64,000 bases of DNA, taken from the NCBI GenBank assembly GCA_905209075.1, contig CAJLRL010000005.1, forward strand, positions 1 through 64,000, in the 5' to 3' direction. Positions 34,265 to 43,068 of the stretch are shown here, piece by piece. The stretch comes from an uncultured Lachnospiraceae bacterium. Its GTDB lineage: Bacteria; Bacillota; Clostridia; Lachnospirales; Lachnospiraceae. The notes under the pieces are model-generated. The model did no database searches, was not told the origin of the DNA, and saw only the letters and a program-made list of their open reading frames with translations. Made by a program: the position numbers and the translations under genes. How positions within the stretch are numbered: position 1 is the stretch's first letter; each line of letters starts with the position of its first letter.

Positions 34265-35218
34265 TTATTTTTCTTCCATTATTATCTCAGCAGCATCTAA
34301 GATAAGCTGTGATGCTTTCATATGAAGAAGATCCGGCTTAAGCTGCGCTTTCGGAAGCACCTGCTTTACCACATCAACCGGCTGGTTGTATTTCTGTGCC
34401 AGAAGTTCATACTGCGCATCCATATCTTCATCAGATACTGTAATATTTTCAACTTTAATGATCTCATCCAGGATAGCCTCGAGCTTTGCCTGTTTCTGTG
34501 CATATGGCTTTAACTCTTCCCTCATCTGATCCATTGTTTTTCCTGTCATCTGTGCATACTGCTCTACTGATACACCCTGCTGCGCAAGCTGTGCAGCCAT
34601 CTGCTGGATCTGCATCTCCACTGCAGCGCTTACCGCCTCCGGTGTCACGATGCATGAACAGTTTTCAAGAAGCTGGTCGTAGATCTGTTCTCTTGACGCA
34701 TCAGCTTTTTTCATCTGAACCTGATAATCAAGGAATTCTCCTATATGTGCTTTTAGCTCATCTACATTTGATACTCCCGGTATTTCAAGTGAAACAGCAA
34801 ACTCATCATTTAACTCTGCCGGTTTTTCTGTGTAAATATCATGAAGCTTAACCTTAAATACAACCTCTTTTCCTGCAAGATCAGGTGCATGGTACTGCTC
34901 TGGAAAAGAAAGATTGATGTCACGACTGTCGCCAATCTGCATTCCTACGATTTGTTCCTCAAATCCCGGAATAAATGCTCCTGATCCGATACCAAGCGGA
35001 TATTTTTCTGCTTTTCCACCATCAAACGGAACATCATCCTTAAAGCCTTCATAATCAATAACTGCGGTATCTCCCATCTCAACCGGGCCTTTTTTACTCT
35101 CCCTGATAGGGTTTCCTGATAAAAGGGTGGCAATTTGTGAATTAATATCGTCATCTGTATATGCGATATATGGGATAGTAGCTTTTAAACCTTTGTACTG
35201 TCCTAATAAAATGTCCAT
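34265..35218 (-). CDS. Trigger-factor-like peptidyl-prolyl isomerase lacking the ribosome-binding domain
   Basis: At 317 residues this is about 110 shorter than normal trigger factor. The FKBP domain comes first (GDTAVIDYEGFKDDVPFDGG, then PLGIGSGAFIPGFEEQIVGM), followed by the helical C-terminal chaperone domain (KAHIGEFLDYQVQMKKA...). The N-terminal ribosome-docking domain with its FRKGKVP-type motif is absent. The start MDILLGQYKGLKA is natural, so this is not a frameshift. It probably acts off the ribosome as a soluble folding factor; a separate full-length tig gene would be expected elsewhere. Confidence 0.85.
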   Translation of the reverse strand: MDILLGQYKGLKATIPYIAYTDDDINSQIATLLSGNPIRESKKGPVEMGDTAVIDYEGFKDDVPFDGGKAEKYPLGIGSGAFIPGFEEQIVGMQIGDSRDINLSFPEQYHAPDLAGKEVVFKVKLHDIYTEKPAELNDEFAVSLEIPGVSNVDELKAHIGEFLDYQVQMKKADASREQIYDQLLENCSCIVTPEAVSAAVEMQIQQMAAQLAQQGVSVEQYAQMTGKTMDQMREELKPYAQKQAKLEAILDEIIKVENITVSDEDMDAQYELLAQKYNQPVDVVKQVLPKAQLKPDLLHMKASQLILDAAEIIMEEK

Positions 35219-35242
35219 AATTTGTCCTCTCTATCTTGTATT

Positions 35243-36088
35243 TTAAATATTTTTCAACACTTCGACTGCCTTATCAAGGTAATCATTGTCTATTGTATAA
35301 AATTCTCCCTTGTCAGCCGTCTGTGCATATGAAGTATCAAGCGGAAGCTTTCCAAGCACTTCTACTCCAAGTTCTTTTGCAGTTTCATCTATGTTACTCT
35401 CTCCGAATAACTTTATCTCTCTGCCACAGTCCGGGCATTTGAGATAGCTAAAGTTTTCAACAATACCAAGCACCGGCACATGCATAAGTCCTGCCATGTT
35501 GTAGGCTTTCTTTACTATCATGTTTACAAGCTCCTGTGGTGATGTGACAATAACAATTCCATCTACAGGAAGTGACTGGAATACTGTAAGCGGAACATCA
35601 CCTGTTCCAGGCGGCATATCTACAAACATATAATCTATGTCACCCCATACAGTCTCATTCCAGAACTGCTTAACAACTCCGGCAATTACCGGTCCTCTCC
35701 AAATAACAGGAGCTTCCTCATCATCCATGAGGAGATTTACTGATATAAGCTTAATCCCTTCTGGTGTCTCAAAAGGAATCATGTTTCCATTCTCGTCACC
35801 GACAACCTGCTCATGTGCTCCAAACATTTTTGGAATTGATGGACCTGTGATATCGGCATCAAGGATACCAACTTTATAGCCCTGCTTTGCCATATTAACA
35901 GCAAGTGATGAAGTAACAAATGATTTTCCTACTCCACCCTTTCCGCTTACTACTCCTATAACATGCTTAATATTTGAGTATTTATTTTGTTCTACCATAA
36001 AACTCTGAGGTCCTTTATTTGATGAACAGCCCTCACAGCTTGATTTAGAGCAGCTTCCCGCACTGCTGCAGCTACTATTTTCAGGCAT
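35243..36088 (-). CDS. mrp: Mrp/NBP35-type P-loop ATPase
   Basis: A 281-residue Fe-S cluster carrier. The N-terminal tail is Cys-rich (CSSAGSCSKSSCEGC), as in NBP35/ApbC relatives. Then come the deviant Walker A VVSGKGGVGKS, the switch DADITGPSIPKMFG, and DMPPGTGD. The paired Cys that hold the bridging cluster are in LKCPDCG. I chose the inner ATG 36088 with GGAG upstream. It assembles and delivers 4Fe-4S clusters, which the anaerobic fumarase and others need. Confidence 0.9.
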   Translation of the reverse strand: MPENSSCSSAGSCSKSSCEGCSSNKGPQSFMVEQNKYSNIKHVIGVVSGKGGVGKSFVTSSLAVNMAKQGYKVGILDADITGPSIPKMFGAHEQVVGDENGNMIPFETPEGIKLISVNLLMDDEEAPVIWRGPVIAGVVKQFWNETVWGDIDYMFVDMPPGTGDVPLTVFQSLPVDGIVIVTSPQELVNMIVKKAYNMAGLMHVPVLGIVENFSYLKCPDCGREIKLFGESNIDETAKELGVEVLGKLPLDTSYAQTADKGEFYTIDNDYLDKAVEVLKNI

Positions 36089-36251
36089 TTTATCTCTCTC
36101 CTTTTCAAATTGTGTATTGATAACCATTCTTTATGGAAGATCATGCATCCGCATATCACCATGTACATGGTATGTACTGTAAGTATAACATGATACAAAA
36201 TTAAATGCTGAACTTTTTAACGAACAATAAAACTTCGCACAGCATTTTTCA

Positions 36252-37388
36252 TTAAATAATGTGGATATAATTATCCCTGTCTACTTCCACAACCGTAAAG
36301 TACTGCTCCCCAAGTTTTTCCTTCGTCTTTTTTTCTATCAGAGCCGTCAGCTGCTCCTTTGGCATTTTGAATTTGTATGGCACAACAACCTCAAATATAA
36401 GGTTTGTATGTGTCTCTCCCTTTACCACACGGAAATCATGGATTGTGATCCTTGAGTCTATTTCTACCACCAGGTCTATGACGTCACATTTGAGCTCCTG
36501 AACCTCACAGTCATTTATTGCGATCGGATCCATATGGACTGTAACAACACATTCCAGATCCCTTTGAAGCTTTCTTTCGAGATTATCTACTATATCATGA
36601 AGCGCTACCATATCCCCATCTGCCGGTACCTCTGCGTGAAACGATACGATTCTGTGTCCCGGTCCATAATCATGAACCATAACATCATGAATTCCCAGGA
36701 TGTTTTCATCAAACCCTTCTGCCTCGTCGATAAGTTTTTGAAGGAACTCCGGTTCAGGTTTCTCGCCCAGAAGCGGATCTATAGCCTCTTTTGCTGCCGA
36801 TATTCCCGAATAAAATATGAATACTGATACAAGCACTCCGCAGATACCATCGAGCTGGATTCCTTTATAATGTGCTATCAGGGTGCTCACTAAAACAGCA
36901 GTTGTAGCAAGGCAGTCTGACAGACTGTCTTTGCATGCCGCATCAAGTGTAGACGAATTTATTTTCTTTCCAAAATAGAAATTGTAAACCGCCATTATAC
37001 ATTTGACTGCTATGGAACCAATGAGGATCCATATTATTATAGATGAAAATTCTATCTGTGATGGATTTAAGATCTTTCCAACAGAATCCCTGAATAGTTC
37101 AAATCCCATGATCAGAATGATTGCCGATACCGCTAAGGTAGCTACATATTCTATTCTGGCATGTCCATATGGATGCTTTTCATCTGCCTGCTGTGATGCC
37201 ATCTTAAATCCAACAAGAGTAATAAGGGATGAACCTGCATCCGATAAATTGTTAAACGCATCCGCAGTTATTGATATAGCTCCGCTTATCGTGCCTGCGA
37301 AAAGCTTTCCTGCAAAGAGCATGATATTGAATATTATCCCGGCTACACCGCATAACATTCCATACATGTTCCGTTTTGTTTTATCCAT
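36252..37388 (-). CDS. Cation diffusion facilitator (CDF) transporter
   Basis: 378 residues: six membrane helices with metal-site residues in ADAFNNLSDAGSSLIT and DEKHPYGHARIEY, then a cytoplasmic dimerisation domain, extended here by a further Asp/Glu/His-bearing region (about 290-378). CDF proteins export Zn, Fe, Mn or Cd in exchange for protons. It starts 23 bases downstream of the signal peptidase gene and is probably cotranscribed with it. Confidence 0.9.
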   Translation of the reverse strand: MDKTKRNMYGMLCGVAGIIFNIMLFAGKLFAGTISGAISITADAFNNLSDAGSSLITLVGFKMASQQADEKHPYGHARIEYVATLAVSAIILIMGFELFRDSVGKILNPSQIEFSSIIIWILIGSIAVKCIMAVYNFYFGKKINSSTLDAACKDSLSDCLATTAVLVSTLIAHYKGIQLDGICGVLVSVFIFYSGISAAKEAIDPLLGEKPEPEFLQKLIDEAEGFDENILGIHDVMVHDYGPGHRIVSFHAEVPADGDMVALHDIVDNLERKLQRDLECVVTVHMDPIAINDCEVQELKCDVIDLVVEIDSRITIHDFRVVKGETHTNLIFEVVVPYKFKMPKEQLTALIEKKTKEKLGEQYFTVVEVDRDNYIHII

Positions 37389-37411
37389 TTTTCCCCCTGT
37401 TTATACACTGA

Positions 37412-38080
37412 CTAATCTATTGTTCCAACTCTGTTAAACGGATAATATCTGAATACAGCCTTTCCTATTATATCATCCTTTGAAACATATGGATTAAGGC
37501 CTTTCTCAAGCCATGCCCTGGCATCACTTGATCCGTTTCTGTTATCCCCCATCATAAGATAACAATTATCCGGGACTTCAAATTCATATGGACCTACACT
37601 TGCATCCCACTCTTCCGGCTTGAGGTAATCCTCATCCAATGCCTCGCCGTCTATATATACTTTTCCTACCTGTATCGTAGCTCCATCGACCTCTTTTTCT
37701 TCCGGCTCTATAGTAACCTTCTCACCCGGCAGTCCGATTATACGCTTTATATATGGGTCTTTGGAATCTGTGGGCGGCCAGAAGATCACGATATCTCCTC
37801 TCTTTGGATCTGAAAACTTATATGCCAGCCTAAAGCCTATCACATCATCCCCCGGCATTATAGTATTTTCCATTGAACCACTCGGGATATTTGCGTTTAT
37901 TATGACATAATTCTTTATGAGAAGTGCTGCCGCAAACGCAACTGCAAATGTAAATATCCAGCTGAATAATTCCCTGAGCGGAGAATTTTTCTGCGGTTTC
38001 TTATCATTATTTTTATGCATCTCCTGCCCATCTGTATTCATTTCTTTATGCCTTTCTTCATTAAAGTCCATTACTTCCAT
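37412..38080 (-). CDS. lepB: Signal peptidase I
   Basis: This 222-residue membrane peptidase removes signal peptides outside the membrane. After a hydrophilic N-terminus, one helix (about 38-58) anchors it. The catalytic Ser69 is in IPSGSM and the Lys112 in DPYIKRIIGLPGE. The C-terminal box MGDNRNGSSDAR is typical. GGGAG lies 7 bases before the ATG. It is 21 bases downstream of the GHKL ATPase gene. Confidence 0.93.
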   Translation of the reverse strand: MEVMDFNEERHKEMNTDGQEMHKNNDKKPQKNSPLRELFSWIFTFAVAFAAALLIKNYVIINANIPSGSMENTIMPGDDVIGFRLAYKFSDPKRGDIVIFWPPTDSKDPYIKRIIGLPGEKVTIEPEEKEVDGATIQVGKVYIDGEALDEDYLKPEEWDASVGPYEFEVPDNCYLMMGDNRNGSSDARAWLEKGLNPYVSKDDIIGKAVFRYYPFNRVGTID

Positions 38081-38101
38081 TATAAGTCTCCCTGCATAAT
38101 C

Positions 38102-40003
38102 CTACGGTGAAATCCACCATGATATAAAATCATCTTTTGTAAAATACAAACTTGTAAGTCCATAATCCGCCAGTTCCTTTGGTGAAAGGATCGTCACAAC
38201 AAGTTCGTTTAATTCATTTGGAAAATCCTTCTCCAGACACCATACACACTGCATGCTGAGTGCCTTTAAGGACTTATATTCCTCGAGATATTCTCCGCCA
38301 AAATCAAGAGCTTTCGTCCATCTGCTGTTTGGATTTAAGATTCTGCGCTTTATGTTTTCCTTTATCACAGCCATAAGCCTTCTGACCTTTATATGATCCT
38401 GTGCCCTGTCAAGCAGCATGACATTTCTGTTTGCAGGATTCAGCACAAGCTCAAGCGGTGATGTCAGCTCATTTGATACCAGACAAAATTCCATATGCTC
38501 CTCCGGGATTGCCGGCTGTGTTATGTATTTGCCCCTCTTTGGATTTGTATCTTTTTCTACGGTCATATCAGCTGAAATATGTGTGTATATCAGCCCCTGG
38601 ATATCTTCATTCACTACATAGTGCATATCCGTAACATAAGGTGCGATAAACTGCATAAAAGCACGTATATTATGCTCATAAATGACCATATCATATTTCG
38701 CCGCAAAATTTGTATAATCAAAAGTATAACCCTTTTTATAATAATAAAAAAGACTTTTCGCCATAAAAGCTATATTTATTTTGCGCCCCATAAACCCTTT
38801 TATAACTGTTCTGACAGGCACTTCCACTTCTTGTTCTTTTAAATACACCCACACCTGTACTGCGCGGCTGACAAGCTCTGTCTCAGCCTTATAAGTTCCT
38901 ACGATCGGATATCTTCCATCCGACATATACTGCTCAAGTGTCAGCGGCTGACGTCCAAAATGATTTATTATTATCTGTCCGACTCTCTGGCGCAGCTCCA
39001 GCAGTTTATCATCCCTCGCTGCGGTAGATCTTGATAGATTCATATTAAGAAATCTAGTTTTTATATTGAGCTGGTATGTAAAATTCCTAAGCCACTCAGG
39101 CTGGATCCCGAGTGACTGCGCATCTTCGGTAACTCTTATATTCTGCTGGAATATTTCTGATCTTCCAAAAAAATCCTTATGACCATCATTATATATTGCA
39201 ATATATCCCTCCAGAAGTTCATCATCTACCTCTATTATAGTAGAGCCTAAAACCTCTGAATGTGGGAATCTCCATGTCAGATGCGGCTGGTTTAGGACGA
39301 CTTTCCTGTTATCATATAAAATCGTTATAGGGATCGGCTGATACATGGTAAAATGCTTTATTGTCTGCACAAGAAAATCCATGTCGATAAAAGGATCATA
39401 ATTCTGCCTGAGTGGAAGTGCCACTCTTGTCCCTGATGTCTTCTTTTTTGACGGAACGTATTCTATCTGCGGATTATCCTCAAACCACTTTGCCATTATA
39501 GGGGAACAGTCCTGCTGGTTATTTACCATCCATGCTGTATTTATTATATTATCTTTTTTGGATTCTATAAGAATTGCCCTGGCTGCCATAAAGCATGAGC
39601 ATAATCCTATCCCATGCTTTGATATCGGGACATAGCTTACCCTCTGATCATAAAAATCCTTGCTCGTATAATAGCTTTTTCCTATCCGTGAAACATAATT
39701 TATAAGATCATACTCATTTATCCCGATTCCGTTATCCTCTATCGTAAAAAGTCTAGAATCAGAACGATATGCGATTATTATATGCGGCTCATATGGCTCA
39801 CGTACTGTTTTTATCTGTTCTGCCTGCTCCATCTCGAGAAACTCTGTTCCCCAGCTCCATTCAAGTGCCTGACGCATATTGCATGCATCTATCGCATTGA
39901 TAAGCAGTTCCCTGATAAACGCAGTCCATGTCTCATAAAACTGCTCGCTTGCAAATGACTGCATCATATTTGTATTTTCAATATCTACATGAATTGTTTT
40001 CAT
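38102..40003 (-). CDS. GHKL/Hsp90-like ATPase of unknown role
   Basis: The 633-residue protein begins with an Hsp90-type ATP-binding fold: RELLINAIDAC (Asn36), TIEDNGIGI (88-95), RIGKSYYTSK, then the lid KHGIGLCSCFMAAR (129-142) and SGTRVALPL (about 210). The remaining 400 residues do not match the HtpG middle and C-terminal domains and I do not recognise them. It is soluble. The start overlaps the sortase stop by 4 bases and signal peptidase follows by 21 bases, so it is made together with surface-protein processing enzymes. A chaperone or regulatory role is a guess. Confidence 0.75.
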   Translation of the reverse strand: MKTIHVDIENTNMMQSFASEQFYETWTAFIRELLINAIDACNMRQALEWSWGTEFLEMEQAEQIKTVREPYEPHIIIAYRSDSRLFTIEDNGIGINEYDLINYVSRIGKSYYTSKDFYDQRVSYVPISKHGIGLCSCFMAARAILIESKKDNIINTAWMVNNQQDCSPIMAKWFEDNPQIEYVPSKKKTSGTRVALPLRQNYDPFIDMDFLVQTIKHFTMYQPIPITILYDNRKVVLNQPHLTWRFPHSEVLGSTIIEVDDELLEGYIAIYNDGHKDFFGRSEIFQQNIRVTEDAQSLGIQPEWLRNFTYQLNIKTRFLNMNLSRSTAARDDKLLELRQRVGQIIINHFGRQPLTLEQYMSDGRYPIVGTYKAETELVSRAVQVWVYLKEQEVEVPVRTVIKGFMGRKINIAFMAKSLFYYYKKGYTFDYTNFAAKYDMVIYEHNIRAFMQFIAPYVTDMHYVVNEDIQGLIYTHISADMTVEKDTNPKRGKYITQPAIPEEHMEFCLVSNELTSPLELVLNPANRNVMLLDRAQDHIKVRRLMAVIKENIKRRILNPNSRWTKALDFGGEYLEEYKSLKALSMQCVWCLEKDFPNELNELVVTILSPKELADYGLTSLYFTKDDFISWWISP

Positions 40004-40842
40004 TCGTTTACCAATACCGCCTGAACTATATAACGTTTGTCTGAGCTTGTCGTACAGGTTGAAAGCGTAAGGATCGCATTTTCTCCTGTAACTGCGACAT
40101 CATCCCTTAAATATCCCTCTGCCTGTGCCTTTTTAAATACCTTCTCCAGATAATCCGAAAGTCCCTGCTCCGATGTAAAATCATTAGAGTTTAAAATATG
40201 CTTTGCATCATTTGTGTATGCCGCAAATATTTTATATACGAGCGTCCTGTCCTTTGTATAAATATAGACATATTGATTATTGTCAAAAAAGCTTTTATCT
40301 TCGAAATCATGAAGTGTCCTGAACATCGCTCCTGATTTCATATTATGTCCATATATAACAGTGTTGTAATCTGTAAATTCTTTGCTGTTTAAATCCTCGG
40401 TATATATACAACCCGGTTTTCCCCTTGAACCATCAAGATTATGCTCAAGATAATAATCATTATCCCCGCTCCTTTGCAGCACGGGATAATCAATGTTTGT
40501 ATTCGGGATATAAATCCATGCATATATATCAGGGTTTACCGCCTCAAGCTCCTCCCAGTCCAGATTTTTCTGTGGGATATCGTACTGTTCCTTATGACTG
40601 TCCGTTTCTGTATCGCCGACATTCTCTGATACCTGTGTGCTTTGCTGCTCTGTCTCACTTGCCTGCGTTTTTGTATCAGAAGCATCAGAGTTTACTGATT
40701 CCTGTAATTTTTCATATGTCTTTGCCGCACTCTTTTCTACAAGGGCTGAATGTCCCCACATCACAAGCACAACGATCAATATTATAAGTAAGATTATGCA
40801 TAATATTTTATAGATATTCTTTTGCTTTTCGATTTTATCCAT
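40000..40842 (-). CDS. srtB: Class B sortase
   Basis: 280 residues: a cytoplasmic start, one membrane helix (about 11-30), a Ser/Thr/Glu-rich spacer, then the sortase barrel. The triad is His166 (YGHNM), Cys263 (TLSTC) and Arg270 (SSDKRYIV). The extra helices of class B are present. In clostridia SrtB enzymes accept SPKTG or PPKTG signals, and the neighbouring surface protein ends in SPKTG. Confidence 0.92.
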   Translation of the reverse strand: MDKIEKQKNIYKILCIILLIILIVVLVMWGHSALVEKSAAKTYEKLQESVNSDASDTKTQASETEQQSTQVSENVGDTETDSHKEQYDIPQKNLDWEELEAVNPDIYAWIYIPNTNIDYPVLQRSGDNDYYLEHNLDGSRGKPGCIYTEDLNSKEFTDYNTVIYGHNMKSGAMFRTLHDFEDKSFFDNNQYVYIYTKDRTLVYKIFAAYTNDAKHILNSNDFTSEQGLSDYLEKVFKKAQAEGYLRDDVAVTGENAILTLSTCTTSSDKRYIVQAVLVNE

Positions 40843-40866
40843 ATTGGCTTCCTCGTTTTAATATGT

Positions 40867-40908
40867 GTGTTATTACTTTATTATATAAAATAATAACACG
40901 CACATCAA
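40867..40908 (-). promoter_or_regulatory. Promoter and palindrome of the sortase operon
   Basis: On the minus strand TTGATG (40908-40903) and TATAAT (40885-40880) are 17 bases apart. A palindrome with perfect 9-base arms, GTGTTATTA (40867-40875) and TAATAACAC (40891-40899), spans the -10 box and may be an operator. Confidence 0.65.
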
Positions 40909-40910
40909 CT

Positions 40911-40956
40911 CAAAAAATATTTGGCTGCACCTCCAGTTTCCTGAAGGAGCAGCCAA
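40911..40956 (-). terminator. Terminator after the SPKTG surface protein gene
   Basis: TTGGCTGC and GCAGCCAA form the base of a longer hairpin (CTCCAG/CTGAAGG inner pairing), followed by ATATTTTTT on the minus strand. Confidence 0.8.
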
Positions 40957-40995
40957 CCACATGCTTACATAAGATTCGAATCTGCCCTTATTCCA

Positions 40996-41925
40996 TTAAA
41001 GGCTATGCGCTTTTTTTGTACATACTGCAATGCTCATTAGGGCAAGCAATGCAATAACCGGTATGGCCGGGATGCCAGATCCCGTTTTAGGTGATGTTGC
41101 AACACCCGAAGAACCAGCGCTTGTTCTTGTAACAGCTGCACCACCTGCTGCAGCACCATTATTGTCTGATACAGCGGCATTACCAATTGTATTATTGGTT
41201 GTGTTGTTTGTTGTATTATAAGTTGTAGAATTTGTAGTGTTTCCTACAGAGTTATCTACAGGATTATTGTTTGTTGTGCTTGTAGAGCCACCATTATTAT
41301 TTGTATCTCCTGTAGTATTGGTTGTAGTACTGTTTGTATTGCCGGTGTCACCTGTTGTTGTATTTGTTGTGTTGTTTGTTGTTGTATTGGTTGTGTTGTT
41401 TGTTGTATTACCATCATCAGTATCATCCTTTGGATTGATCTGCTGTGTTGGTGTTACAACTGCACCATCATCATACTTAACGATAGCAATTGTTGAGAAT
41501 GAATATAATGTAACCTTTACATATCCATTTCCAACTACAGTATTACAAACTTCCCAAGTTCCATCTGCTTTCTGATGAAGAGCATATACATTGTCTCCCT
41601 TTGATACACCAGAAATATAGAACTTAACTGTAAGACCTGATGAAGCATCTTCAACTGAAGGATGCACATCAGCCATTGCAAGAACGTTATCTACAGTTCC
41701 TGCTTTTGCAGCCTCAGCTTTTGCCTCGTCCATGACCTTTGGATCTGCTGCCTTGACAGAAACAGTTCCGGAACTGATTTCTATCGAAGATATATTCTGC
41801 TTATACTTCTCCGCTTCCTGCGCCTTGCTGTCTACGGATGGTGATCCATCTGTCTGTGCAAAAACTGTTGTTCCCATTGTAAGAACCAATAATCCAGCTA
41901 AAATGGCTGCGAGTTTCTTTTTCAT
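40996..41925 (-). CDS. SPKTG-anchored surface protein with an Asn/Thr stalk
   Basis: About 309 residues: signal peptide ending near VFAQ, a small folded domain (about 25-150) with YISGVSKGDNVYALHQKADG, then some 110 residues of nearly pure Asn/Thr/Gly/Ser, and a cell-wall sorting signal: SPKTG, hydrophobic helix, then KKAHSL. It should be linked to peptidoglycan by the sortase encoded just downstream. The low-complexity stalk likely spans the wall and may be glycosylated. I chose ATG 41925 (MKKK), 10 bases after GGAGG; ATG 41934 is too close to that site. Confidence 0.8.
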   Translation of the reverse strand: MKKKLAAILAGLLVLTMGTTVFAQTDGSPSVDSKAQEAEKYKQNISSIEISSGTVSVKAADPKVMDEAKAEAAKAGTVDNVLAMADVHPSVEDASSGLTVKFYISGVSKGDNVYALHQKADGTWEVCNTVVGNGYVKVTLYSFSTIAIVKYDDGAVVTPTQQINPKDDTDDGNTTNNTTNTTTNNTTNTTTGDTGNTNSTTTNTTGDTNNNGGSTSTTNNNPVDNSVGNTTNSTTYNTTNNTTNNTIGNAAVSDNNGAAAGGAAVTRTSAGSSGVATSPKTGSGIPAIPVIALLALMSIAVCTKKAHSL

Positions 41926-41998
41926 TTGTTCCATACCTCCTTTCCCTAATAAATACATGTGGTTATATCAAACACAATAACTGTGTCTAATATCTGTT

Positions 41999-43066
41999 TT
42001 ATTTATCGGCTTCTTTGTAAAAAATCTGAATGACCATATCATAAAATGCCTGATTATCTATGTTAAATTCTTCGTATTTGTCACCTTTTACTGTTTCTCC
42101 CGGAACCGTATACATGCGGTCGTCCGAATATCCATATCCCATAAGTGTTGATACAAGCTCAGTAAAATCAATATCTGTAACAAGATAATCTGCTGCCGAA
42201 TTATATATGTCCATCGCAAGTGCAGAATTTGCCTGATTCTGGCTCTGTGCCTTTGAAATAAAGCCATTCAGATACTGCTCCTGACGGCGCAGCCTGTCTG
42301 TTGCACTCTCGAACTGTGTTATATCCCTATTCCTTAAATAGCAGTATGCCTCATTTCCGTTTAATGTTTTGGTCTGTCCTTTTTTCAGGTCAACATCCTT
42401 TGCCGGAACATTTATGTCCTGCAGCACATTTACTTCAACCCCTCCGATCGCATCATTTATATCACCTATCGCTCCCATATTGATAGACATATAACCGCTT
42501 ATCGGCAGATTGTAAAACATCTTTGACACTGCATTTACTGTTCTTGAACAGCTTAATTTCTTTCCATCTCCGAATCCGTGCTGACCGCAGAGCTGGGCTG
42601 TCATCTCGCCAAGGTCTTTTCCGTTTTCATCATATATCTCAATCGGTGTCATTGTATTTCTGTTTATAGATATGATCGACATCTGCTGCGTCTCTTTATT
42701 TGCTACAAGCAGGAAAATCGCATCAGACTGTCCTCCGCTTACGCTGTCCTTTGCTATCGACACAGGTTCGTCATTGTCTATTCCCATAAGCAGATATGTC
42801 TCGATCGACGTATTGTATACATATTTTTTTTCATTATATGTAATGGTTCCTTCCTGCCACTTCTCTACCGATGAGGACAATCCGTTACTTTTTTTCGTCT
42901 CACCTGCCTGCGTATCATCTTTTACAACATAATCCTTTTGCTCACTTCCTGTAGCATTTGTCTGGAAATTAATAAATATAACCCCGGCTATAACCACAGC
43001 AAGTATTCCTAGAAGGAAAAACAAAATATTATTCAGTTTCTGTGAAAATGGTTTTTTCTGTTTCAT
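41999..43066 (-). CDS. LytR-CpsA-Psr (LCP) family glycopolymer ligase
   Basis: 355 residues with one N-terminal membrane helix and an extracellular LCP domain. Conserved residues appear in YLLMGIDND, DAIFLLVANKETQQMSIISI-NRNT, and the Arg-rich CYLRNRDI...ATDRLRRQEQYL. LCP enzymes attach teichoic acid or capsule to peptidoglycan. It ends the CpsB-CpsC-CpsD-LCP run, 2 bases after CpsD. Confidence 0.9.
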   Translation of the reverse strand: MKQKKPFSQKLNNILFFLLGILAVVIAGVIFINFQTNATGSEQKDYVVKDDTQAGETKKSNGLSSSVEKWQEGTITYNEKKYVYNTSIETYLLMGIDNDEPVSIAKDSVSGGQSDAIFLLVANKETQQMSIISINRNTMTPIEIYDENGKDLGEMTAQLCGQHGFGDGKKLSCSRTVNAVSKMFYNLPISGYMSINMGAIGDINDAIGGVEVNVLQDINVPAKDVDLKKGQTKTLNGNEAYCYLRNRDITQFESATDRLRRQEQYLNGFISKAQSQNQANSALAMDIYNSAADYLVTDIDFTELVSTLMGYGYSDDRMYTVPGETVKGDKYEEFNIDNQAFYDMVIQIFYKEADK

Positions 43067-43068
43067 GA

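Noticed and set aside
41180..41420. Short repeats that might be a CRISPR array
   Set aside because: They are imperfect Asn/Thr codon repeats inside an open reading frame, with no unique spacers.
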